Source: Stramenopiles sp. TOSAG23-2 (taxonomy: Eukaryota > Sar). Taken from it: a DNA stretch of 31,837 nucleotides. The notes under the pieces are model-generated. The model did not search any database, was not told the origin of the DNA, and saw nothing but the letters and a program-made list of their open reading frames with translations. The stretch covers positions 1-31,837 of the forward strand of contig LT649367.1 in the NCBI GenBank assembly GCA_900128395.1, read 5' to 3'. The stretch's first letter is position 1. Each line of letters opens with the position of its first letter. The translations under genes and the position numbers were made by a program. Shown in pieces: positions 10,201 through 18,044 of the stretch.

Positions 10201-11731
10201 TCATCGCTGATACTTTCATATCTTCCATACGTCGATGAAAACTAGTACAAAATGCTGTTAAATAAATGTACTGGATCATATCAGATGGCAATAAACGTGT
10301 ACTTTCACGACGAAAATCTTTTACTAATGATCTCATTAAAGCTGGATATGCTTTCTTAATGAACTGCGAAGCAAATTCCTTTAAAACTAAACGTACATCT
10401 CGTTGTTTTGTTGCTACAGGTGCACTCATAACTTTACCATAACCATATCCAACTGTAAATGCATCAGGTCGAATTCCAGTAATAGCAGCAGTTTTTGCAG
10501 CTGCCATATCAACTTCACGTTGTTTTTGACGTACAGATTTATTTTTTGGTTGGCGTTTTTTCAATGCATCTTCCGTTTTCACCCATGCAGAATGTAAAAC
10601 CATTTTTGGTTGTTTATCTTCCGTCAATGCAAACGCATTGTTTTGATTTAATACATATGCACCACCAAATTTCGAATGCCGTGCACCAATACTACGTTTG
10701 TTTGCAAGGCGCTCTCGCATCTCATGCCCAATCATATTTGCCAATGGATCAAAAGCTTGTCTACTATTACTAGTATTTGGTGGTATTCTTTTATTGTTTC
10801 CAATACGTGATGACGTTTTGTTGCTACTGGAACCGTAATTATTGTTATAATGGCTATTAACAAATTGTCGTTGTCCATTTTCACTTGCAATGCTTGATGG
10901 ACTCTGTCCACGAAAAAGCAAATAAAACAATTCCAATAAAAGCAAATTCCATTCTCTATTTGCTTCGTTTTCAATTAATTGTGCTAACAGTAAAATCGTT
11001 TCAAGTACTAATTCTTTATGTAGCAAAACAATAAAATCTTCTTGAAGATGGGTTAAATGCTCTCCACTTGATGTGTTTGAATATTCTGGATTCGGAACAT
11101 GTAACAAATTGCGGAAAAGTGTTAAAATCAATTCAATCAGCATATTATCATCCTCGGTTCTATCAAACCCGTCGTGCGATAATGGTTCTTCTAGCATTGA
11201 TACAAAAATACCAAGTACTTCTTGTGATAAAAATGCTTCTTTGTATTTCACAAGATCACGCATTTCAATATCTTGTAAAGGTCCATTTTCCTCTGGTGGC
11301 ATTGTTAACATTACTAAAACTTTCGTTACGGAAAAACAAAGCTTTGCATCACTTTGATGATATGTAGTTATTAATGGCAACAACTTTGCTTGCAATACAC
11401 CTAATCCACCACTACCTAAAAAACGGTGCATACTTTTTAAATCATCATCCCTACGTAAATAACGTTGCAAGTCATGTATACACTCTTCACAATCATCACC
11501 TTTCGTGACTACTTTGCGAATTCTGCCATCTGGAAGAATCTCTTCTTCCGTTACACCAATACCAGTGCATATAGCCAATAAATCAGCTGTATATTTACTA
11601 TTTGGAAGTGTTTTACCTAAATTATATCTACGTATCTTATCATCTTCCTCGTCACTATTATAATACGTTGCAGAACTATTTGTTGCTGATTTTAATTGTT
11701 GCGTCTTTGGCAACAAACTTGCAGTAGCCAT
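7247..11731 (-). CDS. TIMELESS: TIMELESS/Tof1/Swi1 replication fork protection protein with beta-trefoil domain
   Basis: TIMELESS family proteins act in the nucleus with TIPIN/Csm3, stabilising paused replication forks and supporting the S-phase checkpoint. The N-terminal TIMELESS domain is clear at about 48-300 of 1494 residues, including the Cys-Ile-His-Asp-Leu-Gln-Arg-Tyr-Leu-Arg helix, an Ala-Lys-Leu-Leu-Pro-Leu segment and the Leu-Ile-Leu-Thr-Leu-Phe-Arg-Asn-Leu-Leu-His-Val-Pro stretch. Helical middle regions (about 430-680 and 750-900) fit the rest of the family. Two Myb/SANT-like helical segments lie at about 667-720 and 965-1020. An unusual feature is a region at about 1259-1352 that reads as a fascin/FRG1-like beta-trefoil (Lys-Ser-His-His-Gly-His-Tyr-Leu-Ser, later Glu-Lys-Phe). 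An Asp-rich, Thr-rich tail closes the protein. No introns are apparent. Confidence 0.9.
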   Translation of the reverse strand: MATASLLPKTQQLKSATNSSATYYNSDEEDDKIRRYNLGKTLPNSKYTADLLAICTGIGVTEEEILPDGRIRKVVTKGDDCEECIHDLQRYLRRDDDLKSMHRFLGSGGLGVLQAKLLPLITTYHQSDAKLCFSVTKVLVMLTMPPEENGPLQDIEMRDLVKYKEAFLSQEVLGIFVSMLEEPLSHDGFDRTEDDNMLIELILTLFRNLLHVPNPEYSNTSSGEHLTHLQEDFIVLLHKELVLETILLLAQLIENEANREWNLLLLELFYLLFRGQSPSSIASENGQRQFVNSHYNNNYGSSSNKTSSRIGNNKRIPPNTSNSRQAFDPLANMIGHEMRERLANKRSIGARHSKFGGAYVLNQNNAFALTEDKQPKMVLHSAWVKTEDALKKRQPKNKSVRQKQREVDMAAAKTAAITGIRPDAFTVGYGYGKVMSAPVATKQRDVRLVLKEFASQFIKKAYPALMRSLVKDFRRESTRLLPSDMIQYIYLTAFCTSFHRRMEDMKVSAMKAKRRVQRSIGDDADNHNKHSFDWGPVAATMDLWSFHFIVKSIDRYVELKDWVATGVAVAGLKEMILVLDRLRKSGDAEKHRIANSLINVVFYEREIIDLVPRLLGRCHSAAKHVSSWFVTDLIETAHVILDITEHLAEHKMFVLQRRRKKKKKIKMKPWNTEEIAALEEGVKKYGRGKFEKILKSSDFGPVLEGRMAAELKLKLSMVKKLRKEGKEITSDAEEDDDEEKEKEKEEEKEKESIRRECEFKFNTFLNKFAQNSVYQVYLRLLHTYRTNSVKVNHCIVKLFYRLTQLVLDEWKDEDDKNVVVSHEPVLFQLSTLMVFNRILNDHRIAKVKGFQELIEFAKATVRHFFRLAQKNPLLYVEALFNRQRRANEAIIGVYDPDAGMSSSERRKRQKDKDYNPNQSSSNALNEADLDGEEEATFDASKYGKLAKTRAEAMAKAADDKKRSRRQSRRWTHQEDALLQMKFPQLRHLDAVYEILSFEELLQDKDRTPAQIKNRVKSLGLLDGTVNRTAQEGIFGISDAQVKKQITRILDLHVMHGAAATENAGREALKTLDNRLSACAKFREEQEELRLTRRAMGDGDEDDELAMAGGVGYALVPVTQDEFAQLSNRWVHSLLRTLKFREPATGECFWRIPGTLNAKECRERLTLLRRTIREIEMREDDSISKEVGFDDDGMKEYDANELQSKTDGNDDADDGDDEKTAKIQNKKKYFLESALGMMLSESIQGKVSADRISSGIWETFRFEVFERSGYVIKSHHGHYLSVNSKKVLCSTSSGQKPGKNEKFALEYKKGKLLLKHIRSGMYVSATDDGKVECKSTMVGSTAMWRAVVSKAGGDDDDDDEDDDEDDNGMMMSSSNSSSNNNNSKSKKHRIASLYESSDDDDSDDEFTRAFLGGNDGEKNNENSESTTTTTTTTTTTTNNKRSPAPGANDDDDDDDDSDEELEVVQKTKHIQKKRKIMLDIDDDDDDDDDDDDDMM

Positions 11732-12107
11732 GTTCTATTTATTCGTACGATTTAAAAGATATATATTATATGATATTAAATATATATATTGAAATAATTA
11801 AATTATACAATATTCTTTGTTTTCTAATATCCTATAACCACAAATATAAGTACTATCTTTGTAATCACTAGATACATCTTTCTTCTTTTATTTAAATCTA
11901 GTATTTATATATATATATATTAGTTTTTCAATAATAAAGATATATATATTTGGAATCGTATAATGGTATTTGTATGGTAAATAAATTTAAAAAATTATAT
12001 ATTTTTTACATAATTTCAATTTTAGCATTGCATAGTATTGTAATTGTGTGGTTTTTTAATTTATTATTTTTGCCGCTATTTGCCGCCGTGTCTTCTCCCA
12101 TCGCCGC
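11732..12107. other. Divergent promoter region, TIMELESS side
   Basis: AT-rich spacer upstream of both TIMELESS (-) and the CCA-adding enzyme (+). It contains (TA)n runs near 11780-11790 and 11907-11920. The short GC-richer patch at 12071-12108 (GCCGCTATTTGCCGCCGTG) stands out from the background but gives no recognisable gene. Confidence 0.35.
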
Positions 12108-12290
12108 CTATCAAATTATTGAGGTTTGTACTTAAATATTCTATTCTTGGTATACTTTTCAACAGGAATCACCGACTATCAAATTATTGAGGTTTGTACT
12201 TAAAATTTATTCGTATACTTCAACAGGAATATCCCTATCAAATTATGATGTTTGTACTTAAATATTCTTATTCGTATACTTTCATCAAAT
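12108..12290 (+). repeat. Three tandem imperfect copies of a 58-68 bp unit
   Basis: Each copy begins with a TATCAAATTAT core followed by TTTGTACTTAAA, and continues with CGTATACTT- and CAACAGGAAT-like sequence. The TTTGTACTTA blocks lie at about 12124, 12192 and 12250, giving spacings of 68 and 58 bp. Copies differ by small indels. No open frame runs through the array convincingly. Confidence 0.75.
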
Positions 12291-12292
12291 TT

Positions 12293-12331
12293 GGTGTTCT
12301 CGTCGAGAAGAAACACCACATTTTTTTTTTT
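12293..12331 (+). terminator. Hairpin followed by T11, possible Pol III-type 3' end
   Basis: GGTGTTCTC (12293-12301) pairs with GAG and AACACC further on (ending at about 12317), with a small internal bulge, and is followed at 12321 by eleven T residues. A hairpin plus T run just after the tandem array could end a small RNA transcript. No A or B box was identified, so this is tentative. Confidence 0.3.
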
Positions 12332-12521
12332 GTTGTTGCGGTCCAATTCAAAAAACGAAAAAAACTAAATAAATTAAAATATAGAATTCAAAACGAAAAA
12401 CAATTAAAAGAATCAAATGCAATGGGAAATTCAAACGAACAAATATAAATATATTGCCACTCATATTGTATTTTAAATTGCTGTTGTTGTTGTTACACAC
12501 ACACACACAGACACATACGCG

Positions 12522-14297
12522 ATGAAAAAAATTATAACAACAGTTACGGAGAAGAAAATATTTAATATATTGGAAAATATTGTTTCAAACACTCCTATGT
12601 TAAAAAATAAAACTGAATTAAGAGTTGCTGGTGGATGGGTACGTGATAAAATTTTAGGAATAGATAGTGATGATATTGATATAAGCATTACAAATATGAC
12701 TGGAAAAGATTTTGCAACAATTTTGAAAAAACAATTAAATCATGACAATGGCCATTTTCCTGATTCGTACATTGTTAAATTAAATCCAGCAAAATCCAAA
12801 CATTTAGAAACAGCAGCAGTAAAAGTTGATAATGTATGGATTGATTTTGTACATTTAAGAGGTGAAACATATAAGAATGAATTTAGTAGAATACCATCTA
12901 CCACTTTTGCAACGCCGGAGCAGGACGTTAGACGGCGTGATTTTACTATAAATAGTTTATTTTATAATATACATACAAAACATGTAGAAGATTTTAGTGG
13001 ATATGGTTTAAATGACATAAAGAATAAAATTATACGAACAACACCACCTCGTAATTCATCGGATGTATTATTAGAAGATCCGTTGCGTGCTTACCGTGCA
13101 TTACGTTTTGCAAGTACATTGGATTTCTCAATAGCAGATGAATTAGAACATGCATTGTTGGAATCAAATATTCACAATGCAGTTTTAAAAAAAGTTAGTC
13201 GAGAGAGGATCACAATGGAATTAACAAAGACATTATCTTTACCAAAAGAACATGCATTGCGTGGATTGAATATGTTAAATGAATATAATCTTGGTGGTTT
13301 ATTATTTGGAAACGATGATGATGATTTAGAAAATTATAATTACAACAATGAAATTTTTGATATTGTATGTAAAAAAGTTGCATTTATAATTACATTTTTG
13401 CCAATTAAATCAAATGAATCGATATACGATGTATTTCCATACCTATTTGCCTCGTTTTTATCGACAACAACAACAACAAATGATAAAACAGCAATATGTT
13501 TTTTAAGAGGTAATAAAGCATTGTTAAAGGAAAAAATAATTGAAAAGCCAATGTTTGATTATACACATGATCAATTTTTAAAAGTACAAGCTGCCTCTTC
13601 ACCATTATATATTAAAATGACTGATTCTTCCTCGCAATATTTTTCCTACATCAAAAAAACATTCAATTACGATGCATATCTATTTGATAAATTTCGTGGT
13701 ATACGTAAAGATTATATCAAAAAAGCAATAAATACATACAAAGCAAGTCTTGTTTTTCCTGTTGACATTTTAAATCAACATTTAGAAAAGGATAATATTA
13801 TCGATGCAAAAATAGTTTTTGCCTTATGGCTATGTAATGTACGCTTATTTTTAGAAAATGAGCGTGGAAAAGAAGTTACTAATGATAATATAATTGCTGC
13901 AGTATGCCTTGCTAATATTTCAAGTGTGGATACGTATGATTTATCTAGCGAAAAGGAAATTGAAAAGGTACAGAAACGTGTAGAAACAATGATTGATTTT
14001 TATCAAAAACATAATTTGCTTAATTTAACCTTTCCAAATTCACCTATTTTAAATGGAAAAGAAGTTATTGATAATGTAAAAAAGTTAAATGCTAATATCA
14101 ATGAAAAGACAAAATGTAAAAAACAGAAAAGTATAAATAAATCAATTTTAAATGATCGTATTCGTATTATGAAAGATTCATTAACAATGTGGACGGCAAT
14201 TAATAATATATTGAAATGTGATGGATATGTTGTTGAAAGTGAGGAAGATGATAAGGAAGAAGCATATACATTTTTGAGTCGTTTACTTGATGATTGA
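12522..14297 (+). CDS. cca: CCA-adding tRNA nucleotidyltransferase (class II)
   Basis: This enzyme adds or repairs the 3' CCA of tRNAs using CTP and ATP, in cytosol, nucleus and organelles. The class II motifs are in order. Motif A is Val-Ala-Gly-Gly-Trp-Val-Arg-Asp (residues 35-42), followed by Asp-Ile-Asp (51-53), the metal-binding acids. Motif B is Arg-Arg-Asp-Phe-Thr-Ile-Asn-Ser-Leu (138-146). Motif D is Glu-Asp-Pro-Leu-Arg-Ala-Tyr-Arg-Ala-Leu-Arg-Phe (185-196), which reads the nucleotide base. Motif E is Glu-Arg-Ile-Thr-Met-Glu-Leu (228-234). The variable C-terminal body (240-591) is long, as in eukaryotic members. The N-terminus is short, with no clear organelle presequence. The start at 12522 lies only about 35 residues before motif A, as is usual. 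Confidence 0.93.
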   Translation: MKKIITTVTEKKIFNILENIVSNTPMLKNKTELRVAGGWVRDKILGIDSDDIDISITNMTGKDFATILKKQLNHDNGHFPDSYIVKLNPAKSKHLETAAVKVDNVWIDFVHLRGETYKNEFSRIPSTTFATPEQDVRRRDFTINSLFYNIHTKHVEDFSGYGLNDIKNKIIRTTPPRNSSDVLLEDPLRAYRALRFASTLDFSIADELEHALLESNIHNAVLKKVSRERITMELTKTLSLPKEHALRGLNMLNEYNLGGLLFGNDDDDLENYNYNNEIFDIVCKKVAFIITFLPIKSNESIYDVFPYLFASFLSTTTTTNDKTAICFLRGNKALLKEKIIEKPMFDYTHDQFLKVQAASSPLYIKMTDSSSQYFSYIKKTFNYDAYLFDKFRGIRKDYIKKAINTYKASLVFPVDILNQHLEKDNIIDAKIVFALWLCNVRLFLENERGKEVTNDNIIAAVCLANISSVDTYDLSSEKEIEKVQKRVETMIDFYQKHNLLNLTFPNSPILNGKEVIDNVKKLNANINEKTKCKKQKSINKSILNDRIRIMKDSLTMWTAINNILKCDGYVVESEEDDKEEAYTFLSRLLDD

Positions 14298-14849
14298 AGG
14301 AAGGGTGTGATGTGGTGTGCGAGAAAAATATTTTACGTTTCGTATGATATTTAATCATAAGGAGAGATACACGCTAAAGAAGGGAGAAAGAAGAAAGAAG
14401 AGAAGAGGAGTACGCGTGTAATATATAAATATAATACCGAGAGTGCGTGTATTTTTGTGTATTTATATCTACATCTCTCTGTACTTATAAGCTATTTTGC
14501 AATATATATTGCGTAAATTAAAATACATTTTGTACTAATATACGATATTCGTATATATATATATTAAAATATTATCCTATCATATTTAAAAAATTTTTAT
14601 TATTATAATAAATATAAAAATACCATCTTATAAAAATATTTTATTTTGTTAATTACTACACACAGACATAATAATATATGATATTACATGATTAAATTTA
14701 AAATATATTGATATCTTTGTCATCTTTTTTTTCAATTTTTATCTTTTTCTTCTTCTTTATTTTATTTTTTATTATTTTTACTTTTTTACTTGTTTTTTAT
14801 TTCCAAACAATTTAAAAAAAATTAATGGTGCGTTTATATGAAAAATATA
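14298..14849. other. Convergent intergenic region (CCA enzyme / HSP70)
   Basis: A purine-rich block (about 14340-14412) is followed by very AT-rich sequence and a T-rich/TTC-rich stretch near 14720-14800, which is A-rich on the HSP70 sense strand beyond its stop. No gene is seen. Confidence 0.4.
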
Positions 14850-16856
14850 TTAGTCAACTTCTTCGATTTTTGGACCATCATCTTCTTCCATTGGTGGGCC
14901 TTGTTGTGGCGCTTGTTGTGCACCTGCACCTGGGAAACCGCCTGGCATACCACCTGGCATACCGCCTGGCATACCACCTGGCATACCACCTGGCATACCG
15001 CCTGGTGCACCACCTTGGGAGTACATCTTTTGCATGATTGGGTTGCATATTTCTTCCAATTCTTTTTGTTTTGCTTCGTATTCTTCTTTCTCGTTTTCTT
15101 GATTTGCATCTAACCATTTGATAGTTTCTTCAACTTTGCCCATGATTGTTGCTTTGTCCTCTTCAGATACTTTACCTTTCAATTTCTCATCATTCATGGT
15201 ATTTTTCATGGAGTAGCAATAATTTTCAAGACCATTCTTTGCTTGGATACGGGATGCATTTGCTTCATCTTCCGCTTTGTATTTTTCTGCTTCAGCAACC
15301 ATACGTTCAACTTCTTCGCTTGATAGACGACCTTTATCGTTGGTGATGGTAATTTTGTTTTCACGTCCAGTGGATTTTTCAACTGCACTTACATTTAAAA
15401 TACCATTTGCATCGATATCGTAGGTAACCTCGATTTGAGGAACACCACGTGGCATTGGTGGGATACCGTCCAAATGGAATTTACCCAACAAGTTACAATC
15501 TTTGGTCATTGCACGTTCACCTTCGAAAACTTGGATCAATACACCAGGTTGGTTGTCTGCATATGTACTGAAAGTTTGACTTTTTTTCGTTGGTACCGTG
15601 GTATTTCTTTTGATCAATGCGGTCATGACACCACCAGCAGTTTCAATACCTAAACTCAATGGAGTAACATCCAACAATAATAAATCATCCAAGTTGGAAT
15701 CTTGTACACCACTTAAAATTGCAGCTTGCACGGTTGCACCGAATGCTACAGCTTCATCTGGGTTGATGCTTCTGTTTGGCTCTTTGCCATTGAAAAATTG
15801 TTTCAACATAGATTGCAATTTTGGGATACGTGTACTACCACCAACCAATACAACTTCATCCACACGATCTTTGGAGATTTTTGCATCACGCAAAACTTTC
15901 TCAACTGGCTCTAAACATTTACGGAAATAATCCATGTTCATCTCTTCGAAACGTGCACGGGTGATGGTGGATTGGAAATCAATGCCGTCAAACAAGGAGT
16001 CAATTTCAATATATGCTTGTGTGGAAGAGGACAACGTTCTCTTTGCTCTTTCACATGAGGTACGTAAACGACGTAATGCACGTTCGTTTTTAGAAAGGTC
16101 TTTTCTATTTTTTCTTTTGAATTCTGTTTTGAAATGATCAACCATACGATTATCGAAATCTTCACCGCCTAAATGGGTATCCCCAGCAGTTGCTTTGACT
16201 TCAAAAATACCATCTTCAATGGTCAACAAGGATACATCAAATGTACCACCACCTAAATCGAAGATCAATACGTTCTTTTCACCACCTTTTTTGTCCAAAC
16301 CATATGCAATCGCTGCTGCTGTAGGTTCGTTAATAATACGTAAAACATTCAGACCGGAAATAGTACCAGCATCTTTTGTTGCTTGCCTTTGGGAGTCATT
16401 GAAATATGCCGGTACGGTAATAACAGCAGAATTAACGTCGGTTCCAAGGTATGCTTCAGCTACGTTCTTCATTTTGGTCAATACCATAGCACTAATTTCT
16501 TCTGCACCAAATTCTTTGCTTTCACCTTTGTATTGGACTTCAATCATTGGTTTTCCACTTGGACCTTTTTTCACTGTAAATGGCCAATGTTTCATATCTT
16601 TTTGTACATCTGGATCATCGAAATTACGTCCAATCAATCGTTTTGCATCGAAAACGGTGTTCAATGGGTTCATTGATACTTGATTTTTTGCTGCATTACC
16701 GATTAAACGTTCAGAGTCAGTGAAAGCAACATATGATGGGGTAGTTCTGGTACCTTGGTCGTTGGCAATAATTTCAACTTGGTTATTTTTCCATGCACCT
16801 ACACATGAATAGGTTGTACCTAAATCAATACCTACAGCAACTTCAGTCTTTGACAT
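14850..16856 (-). CDS. HSP70: Cytosolic HSP70 chaperone
   Basis: An ATP-dependent chaperone that folds and refolds client proteins with J-proteins and nucleotide exchange factors. The 668 residues show the full nucleotide-binding domain (Gly-Ile-Asp-Leu-Gly-Thr-Thr-Tyr-Ser near residue 9; Phe-Asp-Leu-Gly-Gly-Gly-Thr-Phe-Asp near 200; Val-Gly-Gly-Ser-Thr-Arg-Ile-Pro near 340). The substrate-binding domain and helical lid follow, then five Gly-Gly-Met-Pro units near 615-640 and the C-terminal Glu-Glu-Val-Asp. The EEVD end and absence of a leader place it in the cytosol or nucleus. Codons here are less AT-extreme than in neighbouring genes, consistent with high expression. Possible heat-shock elements lie about 250-280 bp upstream. 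Confidence 0.97.
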   Translation of the reverse strand: MSKTEVAVGIDLGTTYSCVGAWKNNQVEIIANDQGTRTTPSYVAFTDSERLIGNAAKNQVSMNPLNTVFDAKRLIGRNFDDPDVQKDMKHWPFTVKKGPSGKPMIEVQYKGESKEFGAEEISAMVLTKMKNVAEAYLGTDVNSAVITVPAYFNDSQRQATKDAGTISGLNVLRIINEPTAAAIAYGLDKKGGEKNVLIFDLGGGTFDVSLLTIEDGIFEVKATAGDTHLGGEDFDNRMVDHFKTEFKRKNRKDLSKNERALRRLRTSCERAKRTLSSSTQAYIEIDSLFDGIDFQSTITRARFEEMNMDYFRKCLEPVEKVLRDAKISKDRVDEVVLVGGSTRIPKLQSMLKQFFNGKEPNRSINPDEAVAFGATVQAAILSGVQDSNLDDLLLLDVTPLSLGIETAGGVMTALIKRNTTVPTKKSQTFSTYADNQPGVLIQVFEGERAMTKDCNLLGKFHLDGIPPMPRGVPQIEVTYDIDANGILNVSAVEKSTGRENKITITNDKGRLSSEEVERMVAEAEKYKAEDEANASRIQAKNGLENYCYSMKNTMNDEKLKGKVSEEDKATIMGKVEETIKWLDANQENEKEEYEAKQKELEEICNPIMQKMYSQGGAPGGMPGGMPGGMPGGMPGGMPGGFPGAGAQQAPQQGPPMEEDDGPKIEEVD
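14935..15009 (-). repeat. GGMP-coding tandem repeat
   Basis: Five to six 12-bp units, each coding Gly-Gly-Met-Pro, near the HSP70 C-terminus. They are typical of cytosolic HSP70s and prone to copy-number change. Confidence 0.85.
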
Positions 16857-17394
16857 TTTATAAAGGAGTTTCTTTTTTCTTTGTTTTTTTTGTTATTATT
16901 ATTAATATATAATTCGTTTGATGAATCTTTTTTTTTTTCTTTTTTCTGTTTTCAGGTTGACAAAACGTTTGTGTACGTTGTGTTTCACCTTTTGTTCTCT
17001 CTATTTTCAAGAAGATAAATGCCCCTTTCAAAAGTGTTTCCTAGCAGGTAGATATCATTAGAAATACACGGGACATCCAACCATTTTTGTTTTTTTGTGA
17101 ATTTAGAAAGAATCTAGAAGGTAATCTAGAAGGTCTCTGAACCACAAATCTAACAAAATGTTGGTTTTCGATACAATTCTAACAATAGGCTTAAGTGTAT
17201 ATACTAATGAAACGCGTTAATATAAATCTGAACAGGAAATCCAATACTAAATATCAAAATATATGTATGTTGAAATCAAATTTATCATTATATATTCATA
17301 ATTGGAATGTCTTTAAATTACCAATATTTCCATTTTGGGATATATAGGTTTATATATATCCGAAACATTGTTATAATTTTTCTGTCGACAATCC
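16857..17394. other. HSP70 upstream region
   Basis: Non-coding. T-rich tracts sit directly upstream of HSP70, on the strand opposite its sense. Apart from the heat-shock-like repeats at 17104-17133, I see nothing that can be assigned. Confidence 0.4.
17104..17133 (-). promoter_or_regulatory. Possible heat-shock elements upstream of HSP70
   Basis: An AGAAAGAATCTAGAAGG block is followed by a second AATCTAGAAGG, giving inverted GAA/TTC-type pentamers at the right spacing with one mismatch each (ATC in place of TTC). The position about 250 bp upstream of the HSP70 start codon fits a heat-shock factor site. The match is imperfect, so this is a suggestion from position and pattern. Confidence 0.4.
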
Positions 17395-17800
17395 AAAATA
17401 AAACTATTCACTATTGGAAAGGGATGACAGCATAAGCATGTGCTGATACGATGGCTCTCGAAACATCTCGGACTGTTCCCACTTTCTTATACTTGTTAGT
17501 ATAAGAACAGCACTACTAACAAATATAAAATTTGGTGAAGGCTGGTCACAGCCGGCCTTCGGCTGTCTTTTCTTTGCTATGTCTATAGTAAAGATAAGAC
17601 TACAGAAAGTTACACTTAACTTTCATAGGCGAAATGGCCCGAGATGTTTCGAGAGATACGATGGTGCTGCTGCAAATCCACCTTCGCACCTTCCACCTGA
17701 TTGATGGATCGCACAATAGTCAATATACACAGCAGGCCTTAGGGGAATAGACTAGCAACGCCAGGTGCTATTCCCTTGTAAGTTAGCTTCCGCGCTTCGC
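17395..17800. other. GC-richer non-coding segment hosting the MITE-like element
   Basis: The segment is clearly richer in G and C than the rest of the window's intergenic DNA. Outside the inserted 201-bp element it holds a 5-bp-stem hairpin (CAGCA / TGCTG, about 17428-17443) and an 8-bp stem pairing GGGAATAG (17743-17750) with CTATTCCC (17768-17775). Both strands were read for U1, U2, U3, U4, U5, U6, SRP, RNase P and RNase MRP motifs and none fit. It may be an unrecognised structured RNA gene or an older transposon remnant. Confidence 0.45.
17446..17664. mobile_element. 201-bp MITE-like element with 17-bp TIRs and 9-bp target duplication
   Basis: CTCTCGAAACATCTCGG at 17455-17471 is the perfect inverted match of 17639-17655. 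Directly outside both ends is the same 9-mer ATACGATGG (17446-17454 and 17656-17664). Flush terminal inverted repeats plus a 9-bp target duplication are the signature of a DNA transposon insertion, and 9 bp is the length typical of Mutator-like (MULE) transposases. The 167-bp interior codes for nothing. It folds into four hairpins: 17485-17506 (8-bp stem), 17548-17566 (7-bp stem), about 17572-17593 (9-bp stem with one G-T pair) and 17605-17624 (8-bp stem). It is non-autonomous. A structured RNA gene is the alternative reading. Confidence 0.75.
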
Positions 17801-17959
17801 TTGATTGAATTGATTCACTTCAATAAAATTTCAATAATATATTTAGAGTGTATACTTAGTACTATACGGTTAGTTGATAGAAGATTTGGATAAAAATAAA
17901 TTAAAATGAATTGAAGTTCGAAGTAGTTCGAAAAAATATTAAAATGTATATAATATCAG

Positions 17960-18040
17960 ATAGATAGATAGATAGATAGATAGACATTAGACGAAGTGTA
18001 CATATACACATATGATATATATATATATATATATATATAT
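17960..18040. repeat. (GATA)n and (TA)n microsatellites
   Basis: A GATA/TAGA tetranucleotide run (about 17960-17984) is followed by a 24-26 bp (TA)n run (about 18016-18041) just before the cytidine deaminase coding region. Length variation here would change the distance to, or frame of, upstream ATG codons. Confidence 0.85.
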
Positions 18041-18044
18041 ATGG

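Noticed and set aside
11950-12448. Two short plus-strand frames before the CCA enzyme
   Set aside because: They cross the AT-rich spacer and the tandem repeats, share no family pattern and lack coding-like composition.
16195-16683. 162-codon plus-strand frame antisense to HSP70
   Set aside because: Long antisense frames are common over HSP70 genes because of codon bias; no known domain is seen.
17440-17480. Hammerhead ribozyme-like CTGAT ... GAAAC spacing
   Set aside because: The core CUGANGA is not present and stem II cannot form; the GAAAC belongs to the terminal inverted repeat.
17395-17800. Possible spliceosomal, SRP, U3, RNase P or MRP RNA
   Set aside because: The diagnostic motifs of these RNAs were looked for on both strands and not found; ACTTACAAGG on the minus strand is too weak for U1.
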